This document shows, in pieces, positions 32,673 to 40,380 of a stretch of DNA of 64,000 nucleotides. Both the position numbers and the translations under genes were made by a program. The stretch's first letter is position 1. Each line of letters begins with the position of its first letter. The stretch is from Streptomyces sp. NBC_01016 (lineage in GTDB: Bacteria; Actinomycetota; Actinomycetes; Streptomycetales; Streptomycetaceae), in the NCBI RefSeq assembly GCF_026341035.1, contig NZ_JAPEOQ010000002.1, positions 3,472,001 through 3,536,000 on the forward strand, in the 5' to 3' direction. The notes under the pieces were generated by a model, which had not been told where the DNA came from, ran no database searches, and saw nothing but the letters and a program-made list of their open reading frames with translations.

Positions 32673-34354
32673 CCAGCGTCGACCGCCGCACGTACCACGC
32701 CCTGTACGGGCCCACGACCGGCGACCGGATCCGGCTCGGCGACACCTGCCTGTGGGTGGAGGTCGAGGCCGACGACGGCACCCCCGGCGACGAACTCCTC
32801 GGCGGCTGCGGCAAGACGGTCCGCGACGGCCTCCTCGCCTCACCGCGCTCGGACCGGGACTCCGCCCTCGACATGGTCGTCGCCGGGGTAGTCCTGATGG
32901 ACCCGGTGCTCGGTGTGCGCAAGACCGACATCGGCATCAAGGACGGGCGGATCGTCGCCGTCGGCGGGGTCGGCAACCCGGACGTCATGGACGTCGAGTA
33001 CGCCATCGACTCGCACACCTCCGTGGTGCCGGGGGAGGGGCTCATCGCCACACCCGGCGTCGTCGACAGCCACGTCCACCTGTCCTCGCCCGAGGTCGCG
33101 CCCGCCGCGCTGTCCGCCGGAGTCACCACGCTCGTCGGCATGGGGCTCGGCGGCGTCTGGGAGATCGGCTGCAACCCCACCCACAACCTGCACACCCTGA
33201 TGAGCGCCTGGCAGGACACGCCGCTGAACATCGCCTTCCTGGCCCGCGGTTCGTCCAGCTCGCGGGCGCTGCTCGACGAGATCACCCTCGCCGGGGCCGG
33301 CGGCTTCAAGATCCACGAGGACTTCGGGGCGACCCCGCGCATCATCGACACCTGCCTGGACACCGCGGAGCAGGCCGACCTTCCGGTCGCGCTGCACACC
33401 GACTCCATGAACGAGTCGGGGTACTTGAGGGACACCCTCGGCGCCACCCGCGGCCGCACCGTGCACGCGTACCACGTGGAGGGCGGCGGCGGTCACCCCG
33501 ACCTCCTGGAGATCCTCTCCGAGCCGAACATCCTGCCCTCGTCGACGACGCCCACCGTGCCGTACACCCCCAACACGGTCGGCGAGCTGTTCCCGATGAC
33601 GATGACTGTGCACCGGCAGAACCACGCCTCCGCGAGCGATGTCGCCATCTCCAAGGGCCGGATCCGCGAGCACGCCATCGCCGCCGAGAACGCCCTGCAC
33701 GACCTCGGCGCCATCTCCATCGTCAACTCCGACTCCATGGGCATGGGCCGGATCGCCGAGACCGTGCGCAGGACGTGGCAGCTCGCCCACGTCCAGGCGC
33801 TCGCGAACGGCGGCGGGGGAGTGGAACACCCCGACAACGCACGGGTGTTGCGCTACCTCGCGAAGATCACCCTCAACCCGGCGCTCGCGCACGGCCTCGC
33901 CCACGAGGTGGGCACCGTGCAGGCCGGGCGGATGGCGGACCTGGTGCTGTGGGACCCCAAGTGGTTCGGCAGCAAGCCCGAGTTGGTCATCAAGTCCGGG
34001 TTCGTGGCGTGGGGCAACACGGGCTCGGGGTCGGGTTCGACCCGGCTGACCCAACCGCGTTCCTACAAGCCCTACTTCGGATCCCTTGGCGCCGCGCCCG
34101 CCCGGCTCGCCAAGGTCTTCGTCGCCGAGGCCGCGCTCAACGACCGCGCCGCGCGGGCGGCCCTGCCGAGCGGACTCTCGTACGCCCCGATCCGCGACAG
34201 CCGCGGCCTGACCCGCGCCGACATGCTGCACAACACGGCGACGCCACGGGTCGTGGTGCCGCGCGAACCCGCGCCGGTCCTCGTCGACGGGGTCGAGACG
34301 GGGACACCGGCCGCCACCGTGGTGCCGCTCGCGCAGCTGCACCACTTCGCCTGA
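32669..34354 (+). CDS. ureC: Divergent urease alpha subunit-like amidohydrolase
   Basis: A 561-residue UreC homologue. Nickel ligands align: H135 and H137 (HVHLSSP), K214 for carbamylation (FKIHEDFG), H243 (ALHTD), H269 (AYHVEG), D355 (NSDSMGMG). The substrate His is H216 and the catalytic flap His is H315. The flap Cys of standard ureases is replaced by Val314, the following His by Arg, and GAGGGHAPD is shortened by two residues. No ureDEFG metallocentre genes follow; a YtcJ amidohydrolase does. It may be a second, atypical urease matured by accessory proteins encoded elsewhere, or act on another ureido or guanidino compound. Confidence 0.87.
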   Translation: MTSVDRRTYHALYGPTTGDRIRLGDTCLWVEVEADDGTPGDELLGGCGKTVRDGLLASPRSDRDSALDMVVAGVVLMDPVLGVRKTDIGIKDGRIVAVGGVGNPDVMDVEYAIDSHTSVVPGEGLIATPGVVDSHVHLSSPEVAPAALSAGVTTLVGMGLGGVWEIGCNPTHNLHTLMSAWQDTPLNIAFLARGSSSSRALLDEITLAGAGGFKIHEDFGATPRIIDTCLDTAEQADLPVALHTDSMNESGYLRDTLGATRGRTVHAYHVEGGGGHPDLLEILSEPNILPSSTTPTVPYTPNTVGELFPMTMTVHRQNHASASDVAISKGRIREHAIAAENALHDLGAISIVNSDSMGMGRIAETVRRTWQLAHVQALANGGGGVEHPDNARVLRYLAKITLNPALAHGLAHEVGTVQAGRMADLVLWDPKWFGSKPELVIKSGFVAWGNTGSGSGSTRLTQPRSYKPYFGSLGAAPARLAKVFVAEAALNDRAARAALPSGLSYAPIRDSRGLTRADMLHNTATPRVVVPREPAPVLVDGVETGTPAATVVPLAQLHHFA

Positions 34355-34375
34355 TCCCGAGGGGGCATCCGTCAC

Positions 34376-36094
34376 ATGCAGCTCGATCTGCTCGTCCGCA
34401 ACGCCCACATCCGCACCCTCGACCCCGAACGGCCCACCGCCACAACTATGGGCGTCATCAACGGCGTTGTCGTAGGACTCGACGAGGACGTGGCCGGACT
34501 TCCCGCGCGCCGGACCCTCGACGCGGGCGGCGCCACCGTCGTCCCCGGCTTCAACGACGCGCACTGTCACACCTCCTGGTTCGGCCTGAACCTCACTCAG
34601 CTCGACGTCTCCACGGCCCGCTCCGTCGACGACGTGTACGCCGCCGTGGCCGCGCACGCCGAAGGGCTCGCCCCGGACGCCTGGGTGCTGGGCGCCGGGC
34701 TCGACCACAACAACTGCGGGGGCCACTGGCCGCACCGCGACGCCCTCGACCGCGCGGCGGGCGGCCGGCCCGTCTGGATCAAGCACACCTCGGGGCACGC
34801 CTGTGCCGTCAACACGCCCGTGCTGCACGCAGCCGGAGCGCTGGAGGACGGGTTCCGCGATCCGGACGGCGGAGTCGTCTCCCGCGACGAAAACGGCCGC
34901 CCCGACGGCTTGTTGGAGGAGACGGCCCAGAGCCTCGCGCAGCGCCAGGTGCTGCCGTACCCGGTGGAGACCGTCGCCGACGCCGTCGGCGCGGCGACCC
35001 GGCACTACCTCACCGAGGGTGTCACCAGCTTCACCGAGGCCGGGATCGGCGGCGGCTGGATCGGTCAGACGCCGGTCGAGCTGGCCGCGTACCAACTCGC
35101 CCGTGAGACCGGCCGATTGCACACCCGCGCCCAGTTGATGGCCGCCTCCGACGTGCTGCACCCGCTGACGGCGCACACCGACGACGACATCACCCTGGGG
35201 CTCGACCTCGGCATGCGCACCGGCTTCGGCGACGACATGCTCTCCCTCGGCCCGGTCAAGATCTTCCTGGACGGCTCGCTGCTCGGGAGGACGGCGGCCG
35301 TCACCGAACCCTTCTGCGGCTGCCCCCACAACGAAGACCGGCCCACCGGCTACTTCCAGGGCGACGCCGGATCCATGACCGACCTCGTCGTCGCCGCGCA
35401 CCGCTCCGGCTGGACGGTGGCCGCGCACGCCATCGGCGACCGCGCCGTCGACCTGGCCCTCGACGCCTTCGCCCGCGCCCACAAGGAACGGCCGCGGCCT
35501 GGCGTCCGCCACCGTATCGAGCACGCCGGTGTCGTCCGCCCCGAGCAGCTCGCCCGCTTCGCCGAACTCGGCGTCGTGCCCGTCCCGCAGCACAACTTCC
35601 TGCACACCTTCGGCGACGCCATGGCCACCGCACTCGGCCCCGAACGCACCGCCTGGTCGTACCGCATGAAGTCCTTCACCGACCTCGGGCTGCCCGTCCC
35701 CGGCAGCTCCGACCGGCCCGTGGCGCCCGGCGCGCCGCTGCCCGCGATCCAGTCGATGGTCGTGCGCCTGACCGAAACAAAGGTGCCGTACGGTCCGGAC
35801 GAAGGCGTTCCGGTCCTTGCCGCGCTGCGCGCCTGGACCGAGGGCTCGGCCCTCGCCACCGGCTTCGGCGGGCGCAAGGGGCGGCTCGCCCCCGGGTATC
35901 TGGCCGACCTCACCGTCCTGGACGGCGACCCCGTCCGCACGGACCCCGACCGCATCGGCGCGATCGGCGTCCTCGCCACCGTCGTGGGCGGCGACCCCGC
36001 CCACGACCCGCACAAGCTCACCCGCACTCCCGCACGCTCCGGTCCCCCTTCCGCTCCGGCCACCCAGGCCGCCCCTCCCCAGGAGACCCCGTGA
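34376..36094 (+). CDS. YtcJ-type amidohydrolase (family 3)
   Basis: A 572-residue metal-dependent hydrolase: composite N-terminal domain, then FNDAHCHTSWFG (first metal His pair, about residues 59-65), HAIGDRAVDLALDAF, RIEHAGVV and SSDRPVAPGAPL. YtcJ-like enzymes hydrolyse amide, ester or cyclic C-N bonds; substrates are mostly unknown. It is in the urease-like operon 21 bp after ureC and overlaps the next gene by GTGA. A pathway in which this enzyme feeds a ureido product to the urease-like complex is plausible but unproven. Confidence 0.85.
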   Translation: MQLDLLVRNAHIRTLDPERPTATTMGVINGVVVGLDEDVAGLPARRTLDAGGATVVPGFNDAHCHTSWFGLNLTQLDVSTARSVDDVYAAVAAHAEGLAPDAWVLGAGLDHNNCGGHWPHRDALDRAAGGRPVWIKHTSGHACAVNTPVLHAAGALEDGFRDPDGGVVSRDENGRPDGLLEETAQSLAQRQVLPYPVETVADAVGAATRHYLTEGVTSFTEAGIGGGWIGQTPVELAAYQLARETGRLHTRAQLMAASDVLHPLTAHTDDDITLGLDLGMRTGFGDDMLSLGPVKIFLDGSLLGRTAAVTEPFCGCPHNEDRPTGYFQGDAGSMTDLVVAAHRSGWTVAAHAIGDRAVDLALDAFARAHKERPRPGVRHRIEHAGVVRPEQLARFAELGVVPVPQHNFLHTFGDAMATALGPERTAWSYRMKSFTDLGLPVPGSSDRPVAPGAPLPAIQSMVVRLTETKVPYGPDEGVPVLAALRAWTEGSALATGFGGRKGRLAPGYLADLTVLDGDPVRTDPDRIGAIGVLATVVGGDPAHDPHKLTRTPARSGPPSAPATQAAPPQETP

Positions 36095-37425
36095 GCACGA
36101 CCACCAAGCCCCCGGTGAAGGACATCAGAAGGCTGTTGTTCGCCGCGTTCAGCGGCACCGCCCTGGAGTGGTACGACTACTTCCTCTACGGCACCGCCGC
36201 CGCGCTCGTCTTCAACAAGCTGTTCTTCACCGACATGAACGCGGCCGCGGGCACCCTCGCCTCCTTCGGCACATTCGCCGTCGGTTTCGTCGCCCGGCCC
36301 ATCGGCGCCGCGATCTTCGGCCACGTCGGCGACCGCTACGGGCGCAAGGTGTCCCTCATCATCACCGTCGTCATGATGGGCGCCACCACCGGCTGTATCG
36401 GCCTGCTGCCCACGTACGGCACCATCGGCATCTGGGCGCCGATCCTGCTCACCGTGCTCCGCTTCGTGCAGGGCATCTCCGTCGGCGGGGAGTGGTCGGG
36501 CGCGATGCTGCTCACGCTCGAGCACACCCCGAAGGAGAAGCACGGCAGCTACTCCTCCGTGCCCCAACTCGGCTCACCGGTCGGCACGTTGATGTCCAGC
36601 GGCGCCTTCGCCGTCGTCGGCATGCTGCCCGACGACGCCTTCTACTCGTGGGGCTGGCGGCTGCCGTTCCTCGCCGCGTTCCCGCTGCTCGGCTTCGCGC
36701 TCTACCTGCGCGTACGCATCGAGGAGTCCCCGGTCTTCCGTGCGATGCAGGAGGACGCGGAGCGCGACGGGCCGCCGCCCGCGCCGCTCATCGAGGCGTT
36801 CCGCCGCACCTGGGGCCGCATGGTCGTCGGCGTCGGAGTCGCGCTCCTCGGTGTCGGCGGCTTCTTCCTCATGACCACCTTCATCATCAGCTACGGCACC
36901 GGCGAACTCGGCATCGACAAACAGACGATGCTCAACGCGACGGTGGTCGGCGCCCTCGTCGAGATCATGGTCATCATCGCCGGCGGACGGCTCGCCGACC
37001 GCATCGGCTCGTGGAAGGTGTGTGCCATCGGCGCCGCCGTCACGATGGTGGCCGCGTTCCCCGCCTTCTGGCTCGTCGACACCAAGCAGACCCCGCTGGT
37101 GTACCTCGGCGTCGCGCTCGGTATCGGCGCGCTCTCCATCCCGTACGGCCCGATCGGCGCGGTCGTCGCCTCGCTCTTCCCCGAGGAGTTCCGCTACAGC
37201 GCCGTCGCCATGTCGTACAACCTCGCCGGCGTCCTCGGGGGCTTCATCCCGCTCATCGCGGCCTCGGTCACCGGCGCCGCGGACGGCGCCTCGTGGGGCG
37301 CCGCACTGCTCCTCGTCGTCGTGGCCGCCTGCACCGTCGCCGGGGCCGTCGCGGCCGGCACGGTACTGCGCCGGCACGGCTCCCTTCCCTCCAGCGACAC
37401 ACTGAACGCAAAGGTTGCAGCATGA
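36091..37425 (+). CDS. MHS-family MFS transporter
   Basis: A 444-residue permease of the metabolite:H+ symporter branch of MFS, with 12 hydrophobic segments. Hallmarks are the start RRLLFAAFSGTALEWYDYFLYGTAAALVF and the motif GHVGDRYGRK between helices 2 and 3, then VGGEWSGAMLL. Relatives take up shikimate, ketoglutarate, proline/betaine and other acids. In this operon it most likely imports the substrate of the amidohydrolases. Overlaps both neighbours by 4 bp. Confidence 0.9.
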   Translation: MSTTTKPPVKDIRRLLFAAFSGTALEWYDYFLYGTAAALVFNKLFFTDMNAAAGTLASFGTFAVGFVARPIGAAIFGHVGDRYGRKVSLIITVVMMGATTGCIGLLPTYGTIGIWAPILLTVLRFVQGISVGGEWSGAMLLTLEHTPKEKHGSYSSVPQLGSPVGTLMSSGAFAVVGMLPDDAFYSWGWRLPFLAAFPLLGFALYLRVRIEESPVFRAMQEDAERDGPPPAPLIEAFRRTWGRMVVGVGVALLGVGGFFLMTTFIISYGTGELGIDKQTMLNATVVGALVEIMVIIAGGRLADRIGSWKVCAIGAAVTMVAAFPAFWLVDTKQTPLVYLGVALGIGALSIPYGPIGAVVASLFPEEFRYSAVAMSYNLAGVLGGFIPLIAASVTGAADGASWGAALLLVVVAACTVAGAVAAGTVLRRHGSLPSSDTLNAKVAA

Positions 37426-39107
37426 CCGTGCATCACCCTGCCCGCACCGGCGGCCAGGTCCTCGTCGACCAGCTCCGGGCCCACGACGTCGACACCGTCT
37501 ACGGCGTGCCCGGCGAGAGCTACCTCGCCGTCCTCGACGCCCTGTACGACGCGCCGGTCCGCATGGTGGTGTGCCGCCACGAAGGCGGCGCCGGGTACAT
37601 GGCCGAGGCCTCCGGCAAGCTCACCGGGCGCCCCGGCGTGTGCTTCACGACGCGGGGGCCCGGCGCCACCAACGCGTTGGTCGCCCTGCACACCGCCCAC
37701 CAGGACGCCACTCCGCTGGTCCTCTTCGTCGGCCTCGTGCCGCGTGACCACACTCACCGGCACTCCTTCCAGGAGCTGGACCTGCGGGGCACGTTCGGCA
37801 CGAACGCGAAGCTCGTCGAGACCATCGAGGACGCGGCCCGCATTCCCGAGTACGTGGCCCGCGCCTTCGCCGTCGCGAGCAGCGGGCGGCCGGGGCCTGT
37901 CGTCCTCGGGCTGCCGGAGGACATGCTGACGGATGTCGTCGAGGTGGCCGACGCCCGGCCGCTGCCGGTGCCGCAGGGCGGCGTGTCGGCCGAGGAACTG
38001 GCTGTGCTGGAAAGCCTGTTGGCCACCGCCGAGCGGCCCGTGGTGCTGCTCGGCGGCAGCCGCTGGACGGACCGGGCGCGCGCCGACGTGCGTGCGTGGG
38101 CCGAGGCCTGGTCGCTGCCCGTCGCCGTGGACTTCCGCTGCCAGGACCTGATGGACAACGAGGCCGAGGTCTACGTGGGCAACCTCGGCTACGGGCGCGC
38201 CAAGCCGCTCGCCGAGCTGGTGCGCGAGGCGGACCTGCTGCTGAGCGTCGGCACGGCGCCGGGGGACGTCTCGACGGACGGGTACCGGATGCTGCCCACG
38301 GTCGGCGGCGACGTGGCGGGCCCGCGCCTGGTGCAGGTGCTCCCCGAGGCGCAGCCGCCCGGCGTCGTCCACCACGCCGAACTCTCCCTGCTCGCCGCCC
38401 CCGAGGCGTTCGGCACCGCGATACGCACCTTGCGCCCCGCCGCGCCCGTGCCCTGGGTGGAGCGCACCAAGCAGGCCAGGGCCGCGCACCTGACCGCCCG
38501 CACACCGGAGCCGGACGGCGACCCGCTCGACCTCGGCGCGGTCTTCGCCCACCTCGACAGCCGGCTCCCGGAAGACACCATCGTCACGTTCGGCGCGGGC
38601 AACCACGCCATCTGGGCGCAGCGCTTCCTGACGTACCGCGACGGCATGCGCCAACTCGGCCCGCGCAACGGCTCGATGGGCTACGGCATCCCCGCCGCCG
38701 TGTCGGCCGCCATCGCGCACCCGGACCGCCGCGTCGTCTCCGTCGCGGGCGACGGCTGTTTCCTGATGAACGGTCAGGAGCTCGCCACCGCGATGGCCGA
38801 GGGGGCGGCCCCGCTGATCCTCGTCCTGGACAACGCCCAGTACGGCACGATCCGCGTGCACCAGGAGCGGGAGTACCCCGGCCGGGTGAGCGGCACGGCC
38901 CTCGGCAACCCGGACTTCGCCGTGTATGCCCAGGCCTTCGGCGCCCACGGTGAAACGGTCACCACGACCGAGGAGTTCGCCCCGGCCCTCGACCGCGCGC
39001 TGACGTGCGGCCGCGCTGCGATCATCCAACTCAAGGTGACGGAGGGACGGTTGTCCCCCGGCGTCACCGTCGACTCGCTGCGCGAGAGGGGGCGCGCCAA
39101 GGGCTGA
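37422..39107 (+). CDS. TPP-dependent enzyme, acetolactate synthase-like
   Basis: A 561-residue thiamine-diphosphate enzyme of the AHAS/benzoylformate decarboxylase type. The catalytic Glu lies in VVCRHEGGAGYMAEA, a central FAD/NAD-like domain follows, and the TPP motif GDGCFLMNGQELATAM...LDNAQYG is intact. No regulatory subunit gene is adjacent, so it is probably catabolic: a decarboxylase or carboligase acting on an alpha-keto acid from the pathway. Last gene of the urease-like operon (ATGA overlap with the transporter). Confidence 0.87.
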   Translation: MTVHHPARTGGQVLVDQLRAHDVDTVYGVPGESYLAVLDALYDAPVRMVVCRHEGGAGYMAEASGKLTGRPGVCFTTRGPGATNALVALHTAHQDATPLVLFVGLVPRDHTHRHSFQELDLRGTFGTNAKLVETIEDAARIPEYVARAFAVASSGRPGPVVLGLPEDMLTDVVEVADARPLPVPQGGVSAEELAVLESLLATAERPVVLLGGSRWTDRARADVRAWAEAWSLPVAVDFRCQDLMDNEAEVYVGNLGYGRAKPLAELVREADLLLSVGTAPGDVSTDGYRMLPTVGGDVAGPRLVQVLPEAQPPGVVHHAELSLLAAPEAFGTAIRTLRPAAPVPWVERTKQARAAHLTARTPEPDGDPLDLGAVFAHLDSRLPEDTIVTFGAGNHAIWAQRFLTYRDGMRQLGPRNGSMGYGIPAAVSAAIAHPDRRVVSVAGDGCFLMNGQELATAMAEGAAPLILVLDNAQYGTIRVHQEREYPGRVSGTALGNPDFAVYAQAFGAHGETVTTTEEFAPALDRALTCGRAAIIQLKVTEGRLSPGVTVDSLRERGRAKG

Positions 39108-39110
39108 GGC

Positions 39111-39144
39111 TCAGGGACGCAGATGGATCAGGGGCGCAGATGGA
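39111..39144. repeat. 2 x 17-bp tandem repeat across a stop codon
   Basis: Units 39111-39127 and 39128-39144 (consensus TCAGGG(A/G)CGCAGATGGA), followed by a partial TCAGG. The stop codon of the minus-strand GNAT gene is the first three bases of the second unit. Confidence 0.9.
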
Positions 39145-39532
39145 TCAGGCCCGCCTCGGTGGGCCGGAATCCGCACGCCTCGAAGTAGAAGTCGCGGAGT
39201 TCGGGCTCGAAGTCGACGTGGAGCCACTCGCAGCCCGACTCCCGCGCACGGGACGCCGCGAGGCGCACGACCGCCGTGCCGATGCCGCGATGCTGGTGTG
39301 TGGCCCGGGTCTTGGTGTCGATCAGGAAGGCGTGGTCGCCGCCGTCCCACGCCACGTTCACGAAGCCGACGAGGAGCCCGTCACCGTCGCGGGCCGCCAC
39401 CCAGCCGAGGCTGTACTTCTGGACCTTGACCCACCAGCCGGCGACATCATTGCCGCCGTGGGACCGGACCAGGTCGACCATCTCCTCGTCGGACACCGGG
39501 TCGCGCCATGTGTACGTGATCGCATCGTTCAT
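39128..39532 (-). CDS. GNAT family N-acetyltransferase
   Basis: A 134-residue GNAT. The acetyl-CoA loop is QHRGIG (about residue 80, in THQHRGIGTAVVRLAA); beta strands GLLVGFVNVAWDGG and AFLIDTKTRATH precede it, and FYFEACGFRPTEAGLIHLRP closes the fold. Substrate unknown. It is convergent with the urease-like operon and divergent from the TetR/MMPL unit, whose operators lie 40 bp away and may also cover its promoter. The end of the gene is duplicated. Confidence 0.88.
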   Translation of the reverse strand: MNDAITYTWRDPVSDEEMVDLVRSHGGNDVAGWWVKVQKYSLGWVAARDGDGLLVGFVNVAWDGGDHAFLIDTKTRATHQHRGIGTAVVRLAASRARESGCEWLHVDFEPELRDFYFEACGFRPTEAGLIHLRP

Positions 39533-39571
39533 GGGGCCTCACCCTGGCACAGGGCGTGATCCCCGCCACGT

Positions 39572-39633
39572 ACGAAACGGTTTCGTTTCATCTCATCGGC
39601 AAGATACTCTGCCGACGTACGAAACCGTTTCGT
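39572..39633. promoter_or_regulatory. Two 15-bp palindromic operators of the TetR/MMPL unit
   Basis: ACGAAAC-G-GTTTCGT (39572-39586) and ACGAAAC-C-GTTTCGT (39619-39633) are the same palindrome, 47 bp centre to centre. A -10-like GATACT lies between them. They flank the promoter of the downstream TetR gene, the classic pattern for autorepression of an exporter operon. Confidence 0.85.
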
Positions 39634-39676
39634 TCGGCGCGGATGCCGTGCGTGAGAGATGTGGACGTGATGCTGC

Positions 39677-40267
39677 GTGCCCGAGACCGGCACCGTGCGG
39701 CGCAGACGCATGACGGCGGAGCGCGAGGCGGAGTTGTACGACGCCGTGCTCGGGCTGCTGCGTGAAGTCGGTTACGACGCGCTGACCATGGACGCCGTCG
39801 CGGCCCGCACCCGGTCCAGCAAGGCCACGCTCTACCGCCAGTGGGGCGGCAAGGCCGCGCTCGTCGTCAAGGCGATGCGGCACAACAAGCCGGTCGACAT
39901 CGCCCAGATCGACACCGGCACCCTGCGCGGGGACCTCCACACACTCGCCGGCAGGCACGACGACTGCTCGGTCGAGGAGTCGACGGCGCTGATGCGGGGG
40001 CTCGCCATGGCGATGCACAGCGACCCGGATCTGCTGCGCGCGTTCCGGGAGTTGCTGATCGAACCGGAGCTGGAGGAGCTGGACCAGGTCCTCCAGAGAG
40101 CCGTCGCACGGGGCGAGATCCGCGAGGACAACCCGGCGATGGACTACACGCTGCACCTGATGGTCGGAGCCATGGCGACCCGCGGCGTGATCGACGAACT
40201 GCCGCCCACCCAGGAGTACCTCATCTCATACATCGACGCAGTGGTCCTCCCCGCCCTCTGCGCCTGA
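39677..40267 (+). CDS. TetR family regulator of the MMPL exporter
   Basis: A 196-residue repressor with HTH at about residues 14-60 (EAELYDAVLGLLREVGYDALTMDAVAARTRSSKATLYRQW) and a TetR_C domain. The GTG start lies 43 bp past the second operator; an in-frame ATG at 39710 (MTAEREAEL) is also possible. It precedes the MMPL gene by about 110 bp on the same strand, so the two are probably expressed together and induced by an exported compound. Confidence 0.9.
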   Translation: MPETGTVRRRRMTAEREAELYDAVLGLLREVGYDALTMDAVAARTRSSKATLYRQWGGKAALVVKAMRHNKPVDIAQIDTGTLRGDLHTLAGRHDDCSVEESTALMRGLAMAMHSDPDLLRAFRELLIEPELEELDQVLQRAVARGEIREDNPAMDYTLHLMVGAMATRGVIDELPPTQEYLISYIDAVVLPALCA

Positions 40268-40380
40268 TCCCCCCCCCACACACACCACAGACTCTCCCCG
40301 CACCTGACGCCACCGCTCACCGTCGTCGGGCCGAAGTCCCATGCCCAGCACCATTACGACCTGACCGGGAGTACGCCCTC

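Noticed and set aside
32840..36013. 1057-codon open frame on the minus strand opposite ureC and the amidohydrolase
   Set aside because: It spans two well-defined plus-strand genes and their junction, and shows no family motifs.
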